Of a stretch of 58,593 nucleotides of DNA, positions 23,592 through 31,151 are shown piece by piece. Made by a program: the position numbers and the translations under genes. The DNA is from Corallococcus exercitus (lineage in GTDB: Bacteria; Myxococcota; Myxococcia; Myxococcales; Myxococcaceae): the NCBI RefSeq assembly GCF_003611585.1, contig NZ_RAVW01000004.1, forward strand, positions 1 to 58,593. Direction: 5' to 3'. The notes under the pieces were generated by a model that searched no databases, was not told the DNA's origin, and was given only the letters and a program-made list of their open reading frames with translations. How positions within the stretch are numbered: the first letter of the stretch is position 1; each line of letters begins with the position of its first letter.

Positions 23592-23792
23592 GGAATCTCC
23601 TTGGGACCAGCGGGAGTCCTCCCCCGTCTTCGATTATCCAAGGATACCCTGGAAAGTTTCCACAAGCACCAGAACCGGAAATTTCTACAGGAAATGCAAA
23701 GAAAATCAGCGTCTGGCTTCTGCCAGCAGGCGACGGCCTCATCGGTCCGTGGTGCAGTAGCCTTCCAAGCCATTTCGTCCCAGGGGCCCTGC

Positions 23793-24425
23793 ATGTCCGC
23801 GCTCGACAGACCCGTCCTCATCGGCCGCTCCAGCTCGCACTTCACGCGAATCGCGCGGCTCTTCGCCGCGGAGCTGCGCGTCGACCATTCCTTCCAGGTG
23901 CTGAAGGATCTGCTGTCCACCGACCCGGCGGACTACGGCGGCAACCCCGCGCTCCGGATCCCCGTCCTGAAGACCTCCCGAGGCGCCTGGTTCGGCGCGC
24001 TCAATGTCTCCCGGGAGCTGTGGCGCCAGTCCAATCCCAGGCTCCGCGTGGTGTGGCCGGAGGACCTGGACGTGCCGCTCCTCGCGAACGTGCAGGAGCT
24101 CACCCTGCAAGCCATGGCGACGGAGGTGACGCTGGTCATGGAGAAGATGGCCGGCGGCGGTGAGGGGACGACCCACGCCCTCAAGCTGCGCAAGTCCCTG
24201 CTCAACATGATGGCGTGGTTGGAGGAGCACGCGAGCGCCGCGCTCGCCGCCCTCCCGCCCGACCGCGACCTGAGCTACCTGGAGGTCACGCTCTTCTGCC
24301 TCGTGACCCACCTGGAGTTCCGGGACGTGTTGCCCACCGCCCCCTATGCCGCGCTGAACCGCTTCTGCCAGCAGTTCGCGCAGCGGCCCTCCGCCAGCGG
24401 GACCGCCTTCCGGTTCGACACCTGA
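23793..24425 (+). CDS. Glutathione S-transferase family protein
   Basis: The ATG at 23793 gives 210 residues. An N-terminal thioredoxin-like domain starts RPVLIGRSSSHFTRIARLFAAELRVDHSF, with SSSHFTRIAR in the place of the catalytic Ser/Tyr helix of GSTs. GNPALRIPVLKTSRGAWFG carries the cis-Pro (IPVL) expected in the glutathione site. An all-helical second half follows with ALNRFCQQFAQRPSASGTAF. Such proteins conjugate or reduce electrophiles in the cytoplasm. It lies alone on the plus strand between two minus-strand genes, and has no obvious partner. The family assignment is good; the substrate is unknown. Confidence 0.8.
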   Translation: MSALDRPVLIGRSSSHFTRIARLFAAELRVDHSFQVLKDLLSTDPADYGGNPALRIPVLKTSRGAWFGALNVSRELWRQSNPRLRVVWPEDLDVPLLANVQELTLQAMATEVTLVMEKMAGGGEGTTHALKLRKSLLNMMAWLEEHASAALAALPPDRDLSYLEVTLFCLVTHLEFRDVLPTAPYAALNRFCQQFAQRPSASGTAFRFDT

Positions 24426-24450
24426 CGCGGACCGGGAACAGGCCCGCGCT

Positions 24451-26409
24451 TCAGTCCTTGTTGAGGCCCTTGAACTTGAAGCGCGCGGGCGTGTGCCAGG
24501 GGAACAGCGGGCGGTCCAGCGCCACGACCTTGGGGTCCATCAATCCCAGCAGGTAATACATGGAGCGGACGCGGCCAATCTTGGTCTTGACCACGTCGCC
24601 ATAGGCCTCTTCATCCAGGTCCTTGTTGCGAACCAGGCCCCCTGGCTGACTGCCCCCGAGCGTGGTGCCTGTCGACTGCATGATGACATTGTTGTCATCA
24701 AAGGCATCAAACCCGCTTTTGAGCGACAGCTTCTTCCTGGGCTCGCTCTGGGTGTTGAGGGTCAGCTCCGTCAGCCAGGTGCCGCTCTCCCGGCTCTGGT
24801 CCACGCCTCCCGTGTTCTTGGTGACGCTGCGGAAGCCCAGCTCGACGGTCGCGCACCAGGGACACGTCTCCTTGGGACGGTTGCTGAACGGGCCCGCGTC
24901 ACTCAACCCCTCATAGGGGAAGCAGACTTCGACATCGCAGCCGTCACCAAAGTAGGACGACGCGCAGATCAACGCCGCGGGCTCGGCACAGTTGAACGAA
25001 TGCCAGTAGCAGATCCAGAGGTCGACGCCCTGCGTGGTGCGAGGCTGAAGGAGGGCGGCCTCCAGGTGCTTGCTGTCCTTGCTCTCCCGGAAGGAGACAT
25101 AGCTCATGAGCGCCTGACGCGAGGGCTTCCGCAAACGCAGCAGCTCGCGGGCCCGGTATTGGATCGCGCAGACGTTGGTCCGCTGGAGCATGGTTTCGTA
25201 GTTCGTGACGAGCACCTTCTCGATATCGAACTGGGTCTGCTCCGCCACCCGTCGCACGCCATCGACCTCCATCAGCTCCTTCTTGCGCTTGTCGAGAAGC
25301 GCCTTCTCCTTCTTGAGCGCGAGGTACTCCTCGGAGTCCTTCGCGAACTTGTTCATCTCCGTGTTCTTTTCCAGCACTGCCTTGGAGGCCGGCCCGACGT
25401 CTTCATGCGCCTTGAACTCGAACTTCTTGGTGTAGGGCTCGAGGGTGAGGCTCGTGGGCAGGCCCAGGTGCCGGCAGGTCTTCTCGAAGAACCCCAGGTT
25501 GGGCTTTGCCTCGGTGACCCCCGACAGCCCCAGGACGGGGATGTAGAGGGTCCTGCCATTGCGCTCATGCCGGGTCCACGAGACGCAGATGCAGCCCACC
25601 GCGGAGGCCAGGGGGTCCTCCCCCTCCATCCTCTTCTTCTTGGGCATCAACAGGCGGGTCAGCGCCGAAGGGGTGTCCCCCAGCAGCTCGTACTTCTGCA
25701 TCAATGCGTCCGTGGTCTGCTTCGCGGTCGTGTCGAAGAAGGGGACGCCGGTGCTGTCGACCCAATCCTTCTCGGGGAAGACGGCCCCCAGGGCCGTACC
25801 GCGCGGACTGACGATGAAGCCGTGATTCATCAACCTGTTTCGAATGGGCTCGTAATACGCAAGCTTGGCCACTTCCTTGAGCTGGTTCGACGACCCCTTG
25901 TCCGAGCTCGTATTGGCCTTGCTCGCCTTGCGGAACTCTTTTGACACCTCGCCCTTGTCCACCGGCCCCTCGTGGTGCCAATCCATCTGCTCACACAGGG
26001 AGGCAATGCTTTCCTCGGCGTACTGGAGCTCGTTTGCCCTCATCTGCTCGAGGGTCTTGAGCGTGAACACCAGCACGTCCTCGGAGAGGTCGTGGCCCTG
26101 CTTCACCTTCAGGACTTCGTACGCCAGTTTCTTGTCGAGCTTGAGCTCGGACACCCGGACCGCGTACGCCTTCAGGTTCTCGATGGCTTCCTCGATGCTC
26201 CTGCAGGTCCGGTAGAAGCGGCTGAAGTCCGCCAGGAATGCGGCTTGCTGAGAGGACTCGTAGGTCTTGTCCCTCCTCTTCAGGAAGTCGCCGAGCCGCT
26301 GACCGCTGACGTGCTTGGGAACCTCCTGCGAACCCGTCCGCAGCCAGTCCATCAGCGAATCCGGATCGAGGGCGACGGTGCGGGTTGAGTCCTTGAGTTG
26401 AACTGGCAT
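24451..26409 (-). CDS. Orphan 652-residue protein with deaminase-like CAE/CxxC motif
   Basis: No family is recognised over residues 1-460, which are helical and charged, with a coiled coil at about 345-395 (EMNKFAKDSEEYLALKKEKA...). Residues about 462-530 are striking: IC-YWHSFNCAEPAALICASSYFG, then about 40 residues later KETCPWCATVEL. CAE (474-476) and CPWC (516-519) have the order and spacing of the zinc-binding CxE and CxxC of the cytidine-deaminase fold, which is widely used by polymorphic toxins. No signal peptide, secretion domain or immunity gene is apparent. Wobble positions look less G+C-rich than in neighbours, a possible sign of transfer. The deaminase reading is from motif pattern only. 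Confidence 0.6.
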   Translation of the reverse strand: MPVQLKDSTRTVALDPDSLMDWLRTGSQEVPKHVSGQRLGDFLKRRDKTYESSQQAAFLADFSRFYRTCRSIEEAIENLKAYAVRVSELKLDKKLAYEVLKVKQGHDLSEDVLVFTLKTLEQMRANELQYAEESIASLCEQMDWHHEGPVDKGEVSKEFRKASKANTSSDKGSSNQLKEVAKLAYYEPIRNRLMNHGFIVSPRGTALGAVFPEKDWVDSTGVPFFDTTAKQTTDALMQKYELLGDTPSALTRLLMPKKKRMEGEDPLASAVGCICVSWTRHERNGRTLYIPVLGLSGVTEAKPNLGFFEKTCRHLGLPTSLTLEPYTKKFEFKAHEDVGPASKAVLEKNTEMNKFAKDSEEYLALKKEKALLDKRKKELMEVDGVRRVAEQTQFDIEKVLVTNYETMLQRTNVCAIQYRARELLRLRKPSRQALMSYVSFRESKDSKHLEAALLQPRTTQGVDLWICYWHSFNCAEPAALICASSYFGDGCDVEVCFPYEGLSDAGPFSNRPKETCPWCATVELGFRSVTKNTGGVDQSRESGTWLTELTLNTQSEPRKKLSLKSGFDAFDDNNVIMQSTGTTLGGSQPGGLVRNKDLDEEAYGDVVKTKIGRVRSMYYLLGLMDPKVVALDRPLFPWHTPARFKFKGLNKD

Positions 26410-26492
26410 GGGAACAACGCTCGCATGCCCGTCACGAGCCTGTCAAAGCACTGAAATCATTGGACAAACCGTGCCGGACCCATGAGGTCGGG

Positions 26493-26513
26493 CCCCTGCT
26501 CGCGGAGCAGGGG
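26493..26513. terminator. Perfect hairpin between MerR gene and orphan gene
   Basis: CCCCTGCTC and GAGCAGGGG form a 9-bp perfect stem with a GCG loop. It lies about 80 bases past the MerR stop (minus strand) and ahead of the 652-residue protein's start. It separates the two minus-strand transcripts; no T-tract is present. Confidence 0.45.
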
Positions 26514-26594
26514 GGCGACGGCTGGGGACCCCCAGCGGGTCTTCCTTAAAGCCATCATCGCGCCATCGCGTCACGCTGCCTGCTCCTCCGGAAC

Positions 26595-27026
26595 TCACCT
26601 GGGAGGTAAGCGTTTGCGGCTTCGCGCGCCCGTCGCGCCTGACGCGGCGCCCCGCAGGAGCCGGCGGAAGGTGGGGCATTCCATGTGGCTCGCCGCGGGA
26701 CAGGCCGCCGCGTGACGGAGGCCGTCGCGCATCGCGCTCAGCTCGCGGATGGTCTTGTCCAACTGCTCCGCCTTCGCTGAGAGCATCCGCCGGTCGATGC
26801 GCGGCCGTCCGTCCGGCGCGAACATGCGCGCGATCTCCTCGAGCGAGAAGCCGGCGGCGCGCCCCATCGCGATCAGCGCCAGCCGCTCCAGCACGTCAGC
26901 GTCGAACAGGCGGCGCAGGCCCCGCCTGCCCACGGAAGCAATCAACCCCTTCTCTTCATAGAACCGCAGCGTCGAGGCCGGAACGCCGGAGCGCCGCGCC
27001 ACCTCTGTGATGTCCAGTGCGTTCAC
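26595..27026 (-). CDS. MerR-family transcriptional regulator
   Basis: The GTG at 27024-27026 starts a 143-residue product opening ALDITEVARRSGVPASTLRFYEEKGLIASVGRRGLRRLFDADVLERLALI, a canonical MerR helix-turn-helix. A dimerisation helix follows (RRMLSAKAEQLDKTIRELSAMRDGLRHA). The C-terminus has two Cys in ACPAASHMECPTFRRLL; an SoxR-type CxxCxC...C cluster is absent, so it need not bind iron-sulfur. The adjacent operator at 27037-27050 closely resembles the SoxR box. It is divergent from a methyltransferase gene, probably its target, which is the usual MerR arrangement. The inducer is unknown. Confidence 0.88.
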   Translation of the reverse strand: MNALDITEVARRSGVPASTLRFYEEKGLIASVGRRGLRRLFDADVLERLALIAMGRAAGFSLEEIARMFAPDGRPRIDRRMLSAKAEQLDKTIRELSAMRDGLRHAAACPAASHMECPTFRRLLRGAASGATGARSRKRLPPR

Positions 27027-27030
27027 CCTC

Positions 27031-27050
27031 TTGACCTCAAGTCGACTTGA
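27031..27050. promoter_or_regulatory. MerR/SoxR-box-like operator and promoter
   Basis: TTGACC (27031-27036) is a -35-like hexamer. It is followed by TCAAGTCGACTTGA (27037-27050), a perfect 14-base palindrome; CCTCAAGTCGACTTGA differs from the SoxR consensus only at the centre. A weak -10-like sequence lies about 19 bases past the -35, the long spacer MerR regulators use. Confidence 0.7.
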
Positions 27051-27101
27051 ACTGGCACAGTGCGGCCTTCGGTTCTTGAAGGCAAGCAAGCGGAGACGAC
27101 C

Positions 27102-27965
27102 ATGGATGAGACACGCCAGCCCCAGGATGAGCAGACGACGCTTTGGAACGGGACCGCCGGACGCGCCTGGGTCGACACACAGGAGGTGCTCGATGCGATG
27201 TTCAAGCCGATGGAGGACCTGCTCGTCGAAGCGGTCGTCGCCAGCTCCGCGAGCCAGGTGCTCGACGTCGGGTGCGGCACGGGCAGCACCACGCTCGCCT
27301 TCGCCCGGCGGACTGGCGAGAAGGGCCGCTGTGTCGGCATCGACATCTCGGAGCCGATGCTCGCCGCCGCCCGGGCCCGCGCTGAACGGGAGGGCATTCC
27401 GGCAAGCTTCATCCGCGCGGACGCGCAGCTCCACGCCTTCGAGCCCGCGAGCTTCGACATCATCCTGTCGCGCTTCGGCGTCATGTTCTTCGAAGACCCC
27501 GTCCAGGCCTTCGCGAACCTGCGGCGTGCCGCGAAGGATGACGCCGGACTCCGGTTCATCGCCTGGCGGAGTCCTTCGGACAATCCATTCATGACGACGG
27601 CCGAGCGCGCCGCGGCACCGTTCCTGAAACTCCCCGCCCGCCGGCCGGACGCGCCGGGGCAGTTCGCCTTCGCGGACCCGCGCCGGGTCCACCGCATCCT
27701 GGAGGAGAGCGGCTGGGCGGACATCGACGTCCAGCCCATCGACTTCGCGTGCACCCTGCCCGAGAAGGAGCTGCTCCGTTACCTGACGCGGCTCGGGCCG
27801 CTCAGCCGGTTCCTTCACGAGGTGGACGACCGGACCCGCACCCAGGTCATCGACACGGTCCGCGCCGCCTTCGAGCCCTTCGTGCACGGGGCGGAGGTCC
27901 GCTTCACCGCGGCCTGCTGGACGGTCGGTGCCCGAGCCACGCCGAAGGAATCAGCGGGGTCCTGA
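27102..27965 (+). CDS. Class I SAM-dependent methyltransferase
   Basis: The ATG at 27102 follows GGAG by six bases. The 287-residue protein carries motif I as VLDVGCGTGSTTLAFARR (residues about 54-71), motif II as CVGIDISEPMLAAARARAE, and post-II SFDIILSRFGVMFFEDPVQAFANL. This is the UbiE/methyltransferase-11 layout, in which S-adenosylmethionine is the donor and a small cytosolic molecule or protein is the acceptor. It is divergent from a MerR regulator and likely induced by it through the operator at 27031-27050. The acceptor cannot be told from sequence. Confidence 0.87.
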   Translation: MDETRQPQDEQTTLWNGTAGRAWVDTQEVLDAMFKPMEDLLVEAVVASSASQVLDVGCGTGSTTLAFARRTGEKGRCVGIDISEPMLAAARARAEREGIPASFIRADAQLHAFEPASFDIILSRFGVMFFEDPVQAFANLRRAAKDDAGLRFIAWRSPSDNPFMTTAERAAAPFLKLPARRPDAPGQFAFADPRRVHRILEESGWADIDVQPIDFACTLPEKELLRYLTRLGPLSRFLHEVDDRTRTQVIDTVRAAFEPFVHGAEVRFTAACWTVGARATPKESAGS

Positions 27966-28234
27966 CTGGAGCGGAAGCCTTCGAGGCGGGCTCCGGCCCC
28001 AGGCCTCCTCGCCTCCGCTTTCCCCGGTCCGCCTGCCCGCGCGCCGTGTCACTCCAGGGTGGCACGGGCCGTCCGGCCACAGCTCCTTATTCCTTTTGCG
28101 TGACGGTGTGCCGTTCTGCCTGCTCTGCGACCAGCGAGCGCGCCCCTCAAGGCAGGCCATGTTCGATTGCATAGCTTCAAGAGCAGTCGTGCAACGGCAC
28201 ACATGAGCCAAATCACGCCAGAGGAGGTTGCGAC

Positions 28235-28666
28235 ATGGGCAGCATCATCGAGGAAGAGCGCCTGAGGAACCCCAGCTTCTATAACGAGAGCCAGTCATCG
28301 TCCGAAGGTACTAGTGGGCGGGTGGGCCTCAAGCAGGAGGGCAAGGAGCAGGTGAAGCGCATCGGCGGCATCACGCGCCAGCGTGCCTTCTCCCAGGTCG
28401 ACTCGCGCAAGGGCGTCCTGGTGGAGAGCCTCAACGGCTTCGCGAAGCAGCTCGAGTCCATTTCGGGCCAGGGGGACACGCAGCTGCCCCAGCAGCTCAT
28501 TGGCAGCGCGGTGGGCTTCGTGCGCAAGGCGTCCGATACCCTTGAGCAGAACTCCACCGAGGAGCTGCTGCGTCAGGCGCAGACCCGGATGCGCGAGCGT
28601 CCGGGCGTGGCGCTGGCGGGGTGCGCACTGCTCGGCTTCGTCGCCGCGCGATTCCTCAAGGCGTGA
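28235..28666 (+). CDS. YqjD/ElaB-like membrane-anchored protein
   Basis: The 143-residue product starts behind a good GAGGAGG ribosome site. The N-terminal half is polar and helical (SSSEGTSGRVGLKQEGKEQVKRI); the C-terminus has one membrane span, GVALAGCALLGFVAARFLKA, with a glycine-zipper look. The preceding REELLRQAQTRMRER helix and C-terminal anchor recall YqjD/ElaB/DUF883 proteins, which tether ribosomes or tune membranes under stress. It begins a plus-strand trio with a YqjE-type Holin-X protein and a DUF3618-like protein, the same order as yqjD-yqjE in enterobacteria. Sequence similarity is modest, so the assignment rests on layout and context. Confidence 0.6.
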   Translation: MGSIIEEERLRNPSFYNESQSSSEGTSGRVGLKQEGKEQVKRIGGITRQRAFSQVDSRKGVLVESLNGFAKQLESISGQGDTQLPQQLIGSAVGFVRKASDTLEQNSTEELLRQAQTRMRERPGVALAGCALLGFVAARFLKA

Positions 28667-28677
28667 GGGGACTGACC

Positions 28678-29187
28678 ATGGACCCCTATTCCTCACGAAC
28701 ACGCGTTGACCGCATCGGGCTGGATGTGGATGAGACACGGACCGGCCGTCAGGCAGAAGGCTTCAGGGAGGACGGAGGGTTGGGCGAGCAGTCGCTCGGC
28801 ACCCTGGTCTCCGAGTTCATCGAGCAGGGGCGGCACCTGCTCCGGGCGGAGTTCACCCTGGCGCGCACGGAGATGCGCTCCGAAGCCAAGAAGGCCGCGG
28901 CCGGTGGCGGCATGGTCGCCGCGGGTGGCGTGGTGCTCTTCCTCGGCGCCATGGCGCTGGTGGCCTTCCTGGTCATCGCGCTGGCGGAGGTGATGCCCCT
29001 GTGGGCCAGCGCGCTGCTGGTGACCGTGCTGCTCCTCGCCGCGGGGGCGGGCATCGCCGCCGTGGGCGCGAAACGACTGAAGGCGGTCCACGCACCGCGC
29101 AAAACCATCCAGACCCTCAAGGAGGACAGCCAATGGGCGAGCACGACGATGCGCTCCGCGAAATCGCAGATGCACGGGCACGCATGA
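28678..29187 (+). CDS. Holin-X/YqjE-like phage holin superfamily protein
   Basis: The ATG at 28678 lies 11 bases after the preceding stop. The 169-residue protein has a polar head (RTRVDRIGLDVDETRTGR...), an amphipathic stretch (SLGTLVSEFIEQGRHLLRAEFTLARTEM), and two closely spaced membrane spans: GGMVAAGGVVLFLGAMALVAFLVIAL and WASALLVTVLLLAAGAGIAAVGA. This is the Actinobacterial Holin-X/YqjE pattern, found in membrane-stress operons rather than in lysis cassettes. It overlaps the start of the next gene by 55 bases, showing translational coupling with the DUF3618-like protein. Confidence 0.75.
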   Translation: MDPYSSRTRVDRIGLDVDETRTGRQAEGFREDGGLGEQSLGTLVSEFIEQGRHLLRAEFTLARTEMRSEAKKAAAGGGMVAAGGVVLFLGAMALVAFLVIALAEVMPLWASALLVTVLLLAAGAGIAAVGAKRLKAVHAPRKTIQTLKEDSQWASTTMRSAKSQMHGHA

Positions 29188-30251
29188 GCGTGCTGGCGGA
29201 TGAGCTGGGCCGCCGCGCGAATCCCGAGTTGTTGAAGGCCCGCGCGAAGGAATTCGCGCTCGAGAAGAAGGAAGAGGTGACGGAGCACGCGAAGCAGCTC
29301 GCCGCGGAGAAGCGCGAGGAGCTGAAACAGCAGGCCCGGGACAAGGTGCTCGACTGGAAATCGCAGGCAAAGGAGACGGCGATGCGCAAGACGTACGAAT
29401 GGACGGATGAGGCCACCCACACCCCACGTGGCCTGGGGCTGCTGGGCGCGCTGCTGGGGGCCGGGGTCGGCTCCATGTTGATGAAGCGGGCCTTCCGCTC
29501 CCGTATCGAGGAGCGCGAGCACCGCGAGCGCGACTATCGCGTCCGGGGCTATGAGCGGGTCCCGGTGGGCTACCGCGAGCGCATCCCCCTGCACGAGTCC
29601 GAGCGTGAGTACTACGGCGCCTACGGTTCGGGCCGCGACGTCCCCTACCCTGAATACAACACGCGCGCTGAATACGGCGCGGACGTGGGTGGAAGCGCCA
29701 ACGAGGGCGCGCACCTCAAGGACCGCGCCAGCGAAGCGCTGCACACGGCGAAGGAGTCCGTGGGAGCCACCGCGGAGAACGTGAAGGAACGGGTGAGCGG
29801 CGCCGCGGACAGCGTGCGCGGCCACGTCCACGACGCGGCGGACACCGTGCGCAGCCGGGTCCACGACGCGGCGGACACCGTGCGCAGTCAGGCCTCGCAC
29901 CTGCGTGAGCGCGTGCCGTCGCCCCAGGCGCTCCGTGGCCGCACCTCGCAGTGGTACGACCGGGCCCTCGAGGAGCAGCCCCTGGCGCTCGCGCTGGGCG
30001 CGGTGGCGCTGGGCATGCTCACCGCGAGCCTGCTGCCGGTGACCGACAAGGAGCGCCAGCTCCTGGAGCCCGCCAAGCGCCGCGCGCAGGAGGGACTGTC
30101 CCAGCTGGGAGACCAGGTGAGCCAGAAGCTCGAGGGCAGTGAGTCGGAGGAGGAATCGGAGACGGCCCTCGCCGGCCCGACCTCGATGGGTGCGAGCGGC
30201 GGAATCCCTCCGCTGCCTCCGCTGGATCAGATCGCCCCCAAGGTGCACTGA
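29133..30251 (+). CDS. DUF3618-like protein with LEA-like amphipathic repeats
   Basis: The ATG at 29133 follows AAGGAGG and overlaps the Holin-X gene by 55 bases. The 372-residue protein opens with the DUF3618 signature: ALREIADARARMSVLADELGRRANPELLKARAKEF. It then has a long charged helix and two hydrophobic segments (GLGLLGALLGAGVGSMLMKRAF and LALALGAVALGMLTASLLP). The middle is rich in Tyr/Arg/Glu; residues about 215-250 carry 11-residue amphipathic units around AADTVRSRVHD, as in LEA and apolipoprotein-type proteins. The role is probably membrane stabilisation during stress or sporulation, inferred from neighbours. Confidence 0.7.
   Translation: MGEHDDALREIADARARMSVLADELGRRANPELLKARAKEFALEKKEEVTEHAKQLAAEKREELKQQARDKVLDWKSQAKETAMRKTYEWTDEATHTPRGLGLLGALLGAGVGSMLMKRAFRSRIEEREHRERDYRVRGYERVPVGYRERIPLHESEREYYGAYGSGRDVPYPEYNTRAEYGADVGGSANEGAHLKDRASEALHTAKESVGATAENVKERVSGAADSVRGHVHDAADTVRSRVHDAADTVRSQASHLRERVPSPQALRGRTSQWYDRALEEQPLALALGAVALGMLTASLLPVTDKERQLLEPAKRRAQEGLSQLGDQVSQKLEGSESEEESETALAGPTSMGASGGIPPLPPLDQIAPKVH
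29826..29887 (+). repeat. 33-bp direct repeat in LEA-like region
   Basis: Two identical 29-base blocks begin at 29826 and 29859, a spacing of 33 bases (11 codons). They encode VHDAADTVRS units that extend the amphipathic helix. The DNA identity suggests recent duplication. Confidence 0.8.
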
Positions 30252-30271
30252 GCGATTGAAGCGCGGGGCCT

Positions 30272-30299
30272 TCCCGGGCCTGGGTTGTCTGGCCCGGGA
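30272..30299. terminator. Hairpin between convergent genes
   Basis: TCCCGGGCC and GGCCCGGGA form a perfect 9-bp stem around a 10-base loop. It lies 21 bases after the DUF3618-like stop and 42 bases before the end of the convergent alpha/beta hydrolase gene. Confidence 0.55.
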
Positions 30300-30340
30300 G
30301 CCCCCCTCCACCAGAAGCCATTCCGCGCCCGCGCCGCCGG

Positions 30341-31081
30341 TCACTCCCGGTAGAGCGTGCGCCGCAGGAAGCCGAGCGCCCGGCCCCAGGCGTCATTCCA
30401 GTCCTGCTCACGCATGGTGTGGTCCGACTCCGGGTACTCATGGTGCCCGACGTGCGACCCCAGCGCGGGGAACTCCCTCCAGAGCCGCTGCGCGAAGTCC
30501 CGGGCCTGATGCGCGGGGACGAGCTGGTCCCTCCCCGCGTTCAGCAGGAGCAGCGGGTTGCGCGCGCAGTCCCAGGGACGGTGCACGGGCGCGTCCTGCA
30601 TCAATTCACGCAGTTCGTCCGTGACCAGGCCATCCCGGTGCGACCAGTCCGGCGAGCCGAGAAGGGACACCGTCGCCTGCACGCGCGAGTCCCGGGCCGC
30701 CACGGCCAGCGCGGTGAACGCGCCGAACGACACGCCCGCGAGCCCGATGGGCCCATGGCCCTCGCCCACCACATGGTCGATGACCCGTGAGACCTGGGGG
30801 ACGGCCTCGCGGATGAAGGAGAGAAAGCGCGCGTGGGCGTCGGTGGGGCCCAGCGAGTGCATCCCGTCGAGCCAGGCGTCGCGCCGGGCGCCATGATGCG
30901 GGGCGTCCACGCCGACCGCGGCCAGGCCCCAGTGTGCGAGCGCCTCCAGTTCCCCGCGCTGGTCGTCGGCCTTCGAGAACAGCCCATGCAGCACGATGAC
31001 GGCGGGGCCGGGCCGGGGCTCGTCGTGAACCTTGAGGACGGGGATGTGGCCGTCCACGCGGAAGCGGTATTCAGCGGACAT
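30341..31081 (-). CDS. Alpha/beta hydrolase
   Basis: The 246-residue cytosolic protein has the alpha/beta-hydrolase layout. AVIVLHGLFSKADDQR carries the HG oxyanion motif, then AVGVDAPHHGAR, the nucleophile elbow GVSFGAF with Ser near residue 118, LLLLNAGRDQLVPAHQA with the acidic residue Asp, and a C-terminal His in YPESDHTMRE. It resembles the dienelactone-hydrolase/prolyl-oligopeptidase-like esterases that act on small esters or peptides. The start ATG at 31079-31081 precedes the conserved fold by about 25 residues. It is convergent with the stress trio and stands alone on this strand. Confidence 0.85.
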   Translation of the reverse strand: MSAEYRFRVDGHIPVLKVHDEPRPGPAVIVLHGLFSKADDQRGELEALAHWGLAAVGVDAPHHGARRDAWLDGMHSLGPTDAHARFLSFIREAVPQVSRVIDHVVGEGHGPIGLAGVSFGAFTALAVAARDSRVQATVSLLGSPDWSHRDGLVTDELRELMQDAPVHRPWDCARNPLLLLNAGRDQLVPAHQARDFAQRLWREFPALGSHVGHHEYPESDHTMREQDWNDAWGRALGFLRRTLYRE

Positions 31082-31151
31082 GCGAGGAGTCTGCGCGCTC
31101 CCGGCGCCGTCTGGCGAGCCCTCCGGGCATCGGCTCCCGGCGGCCGGAGCC

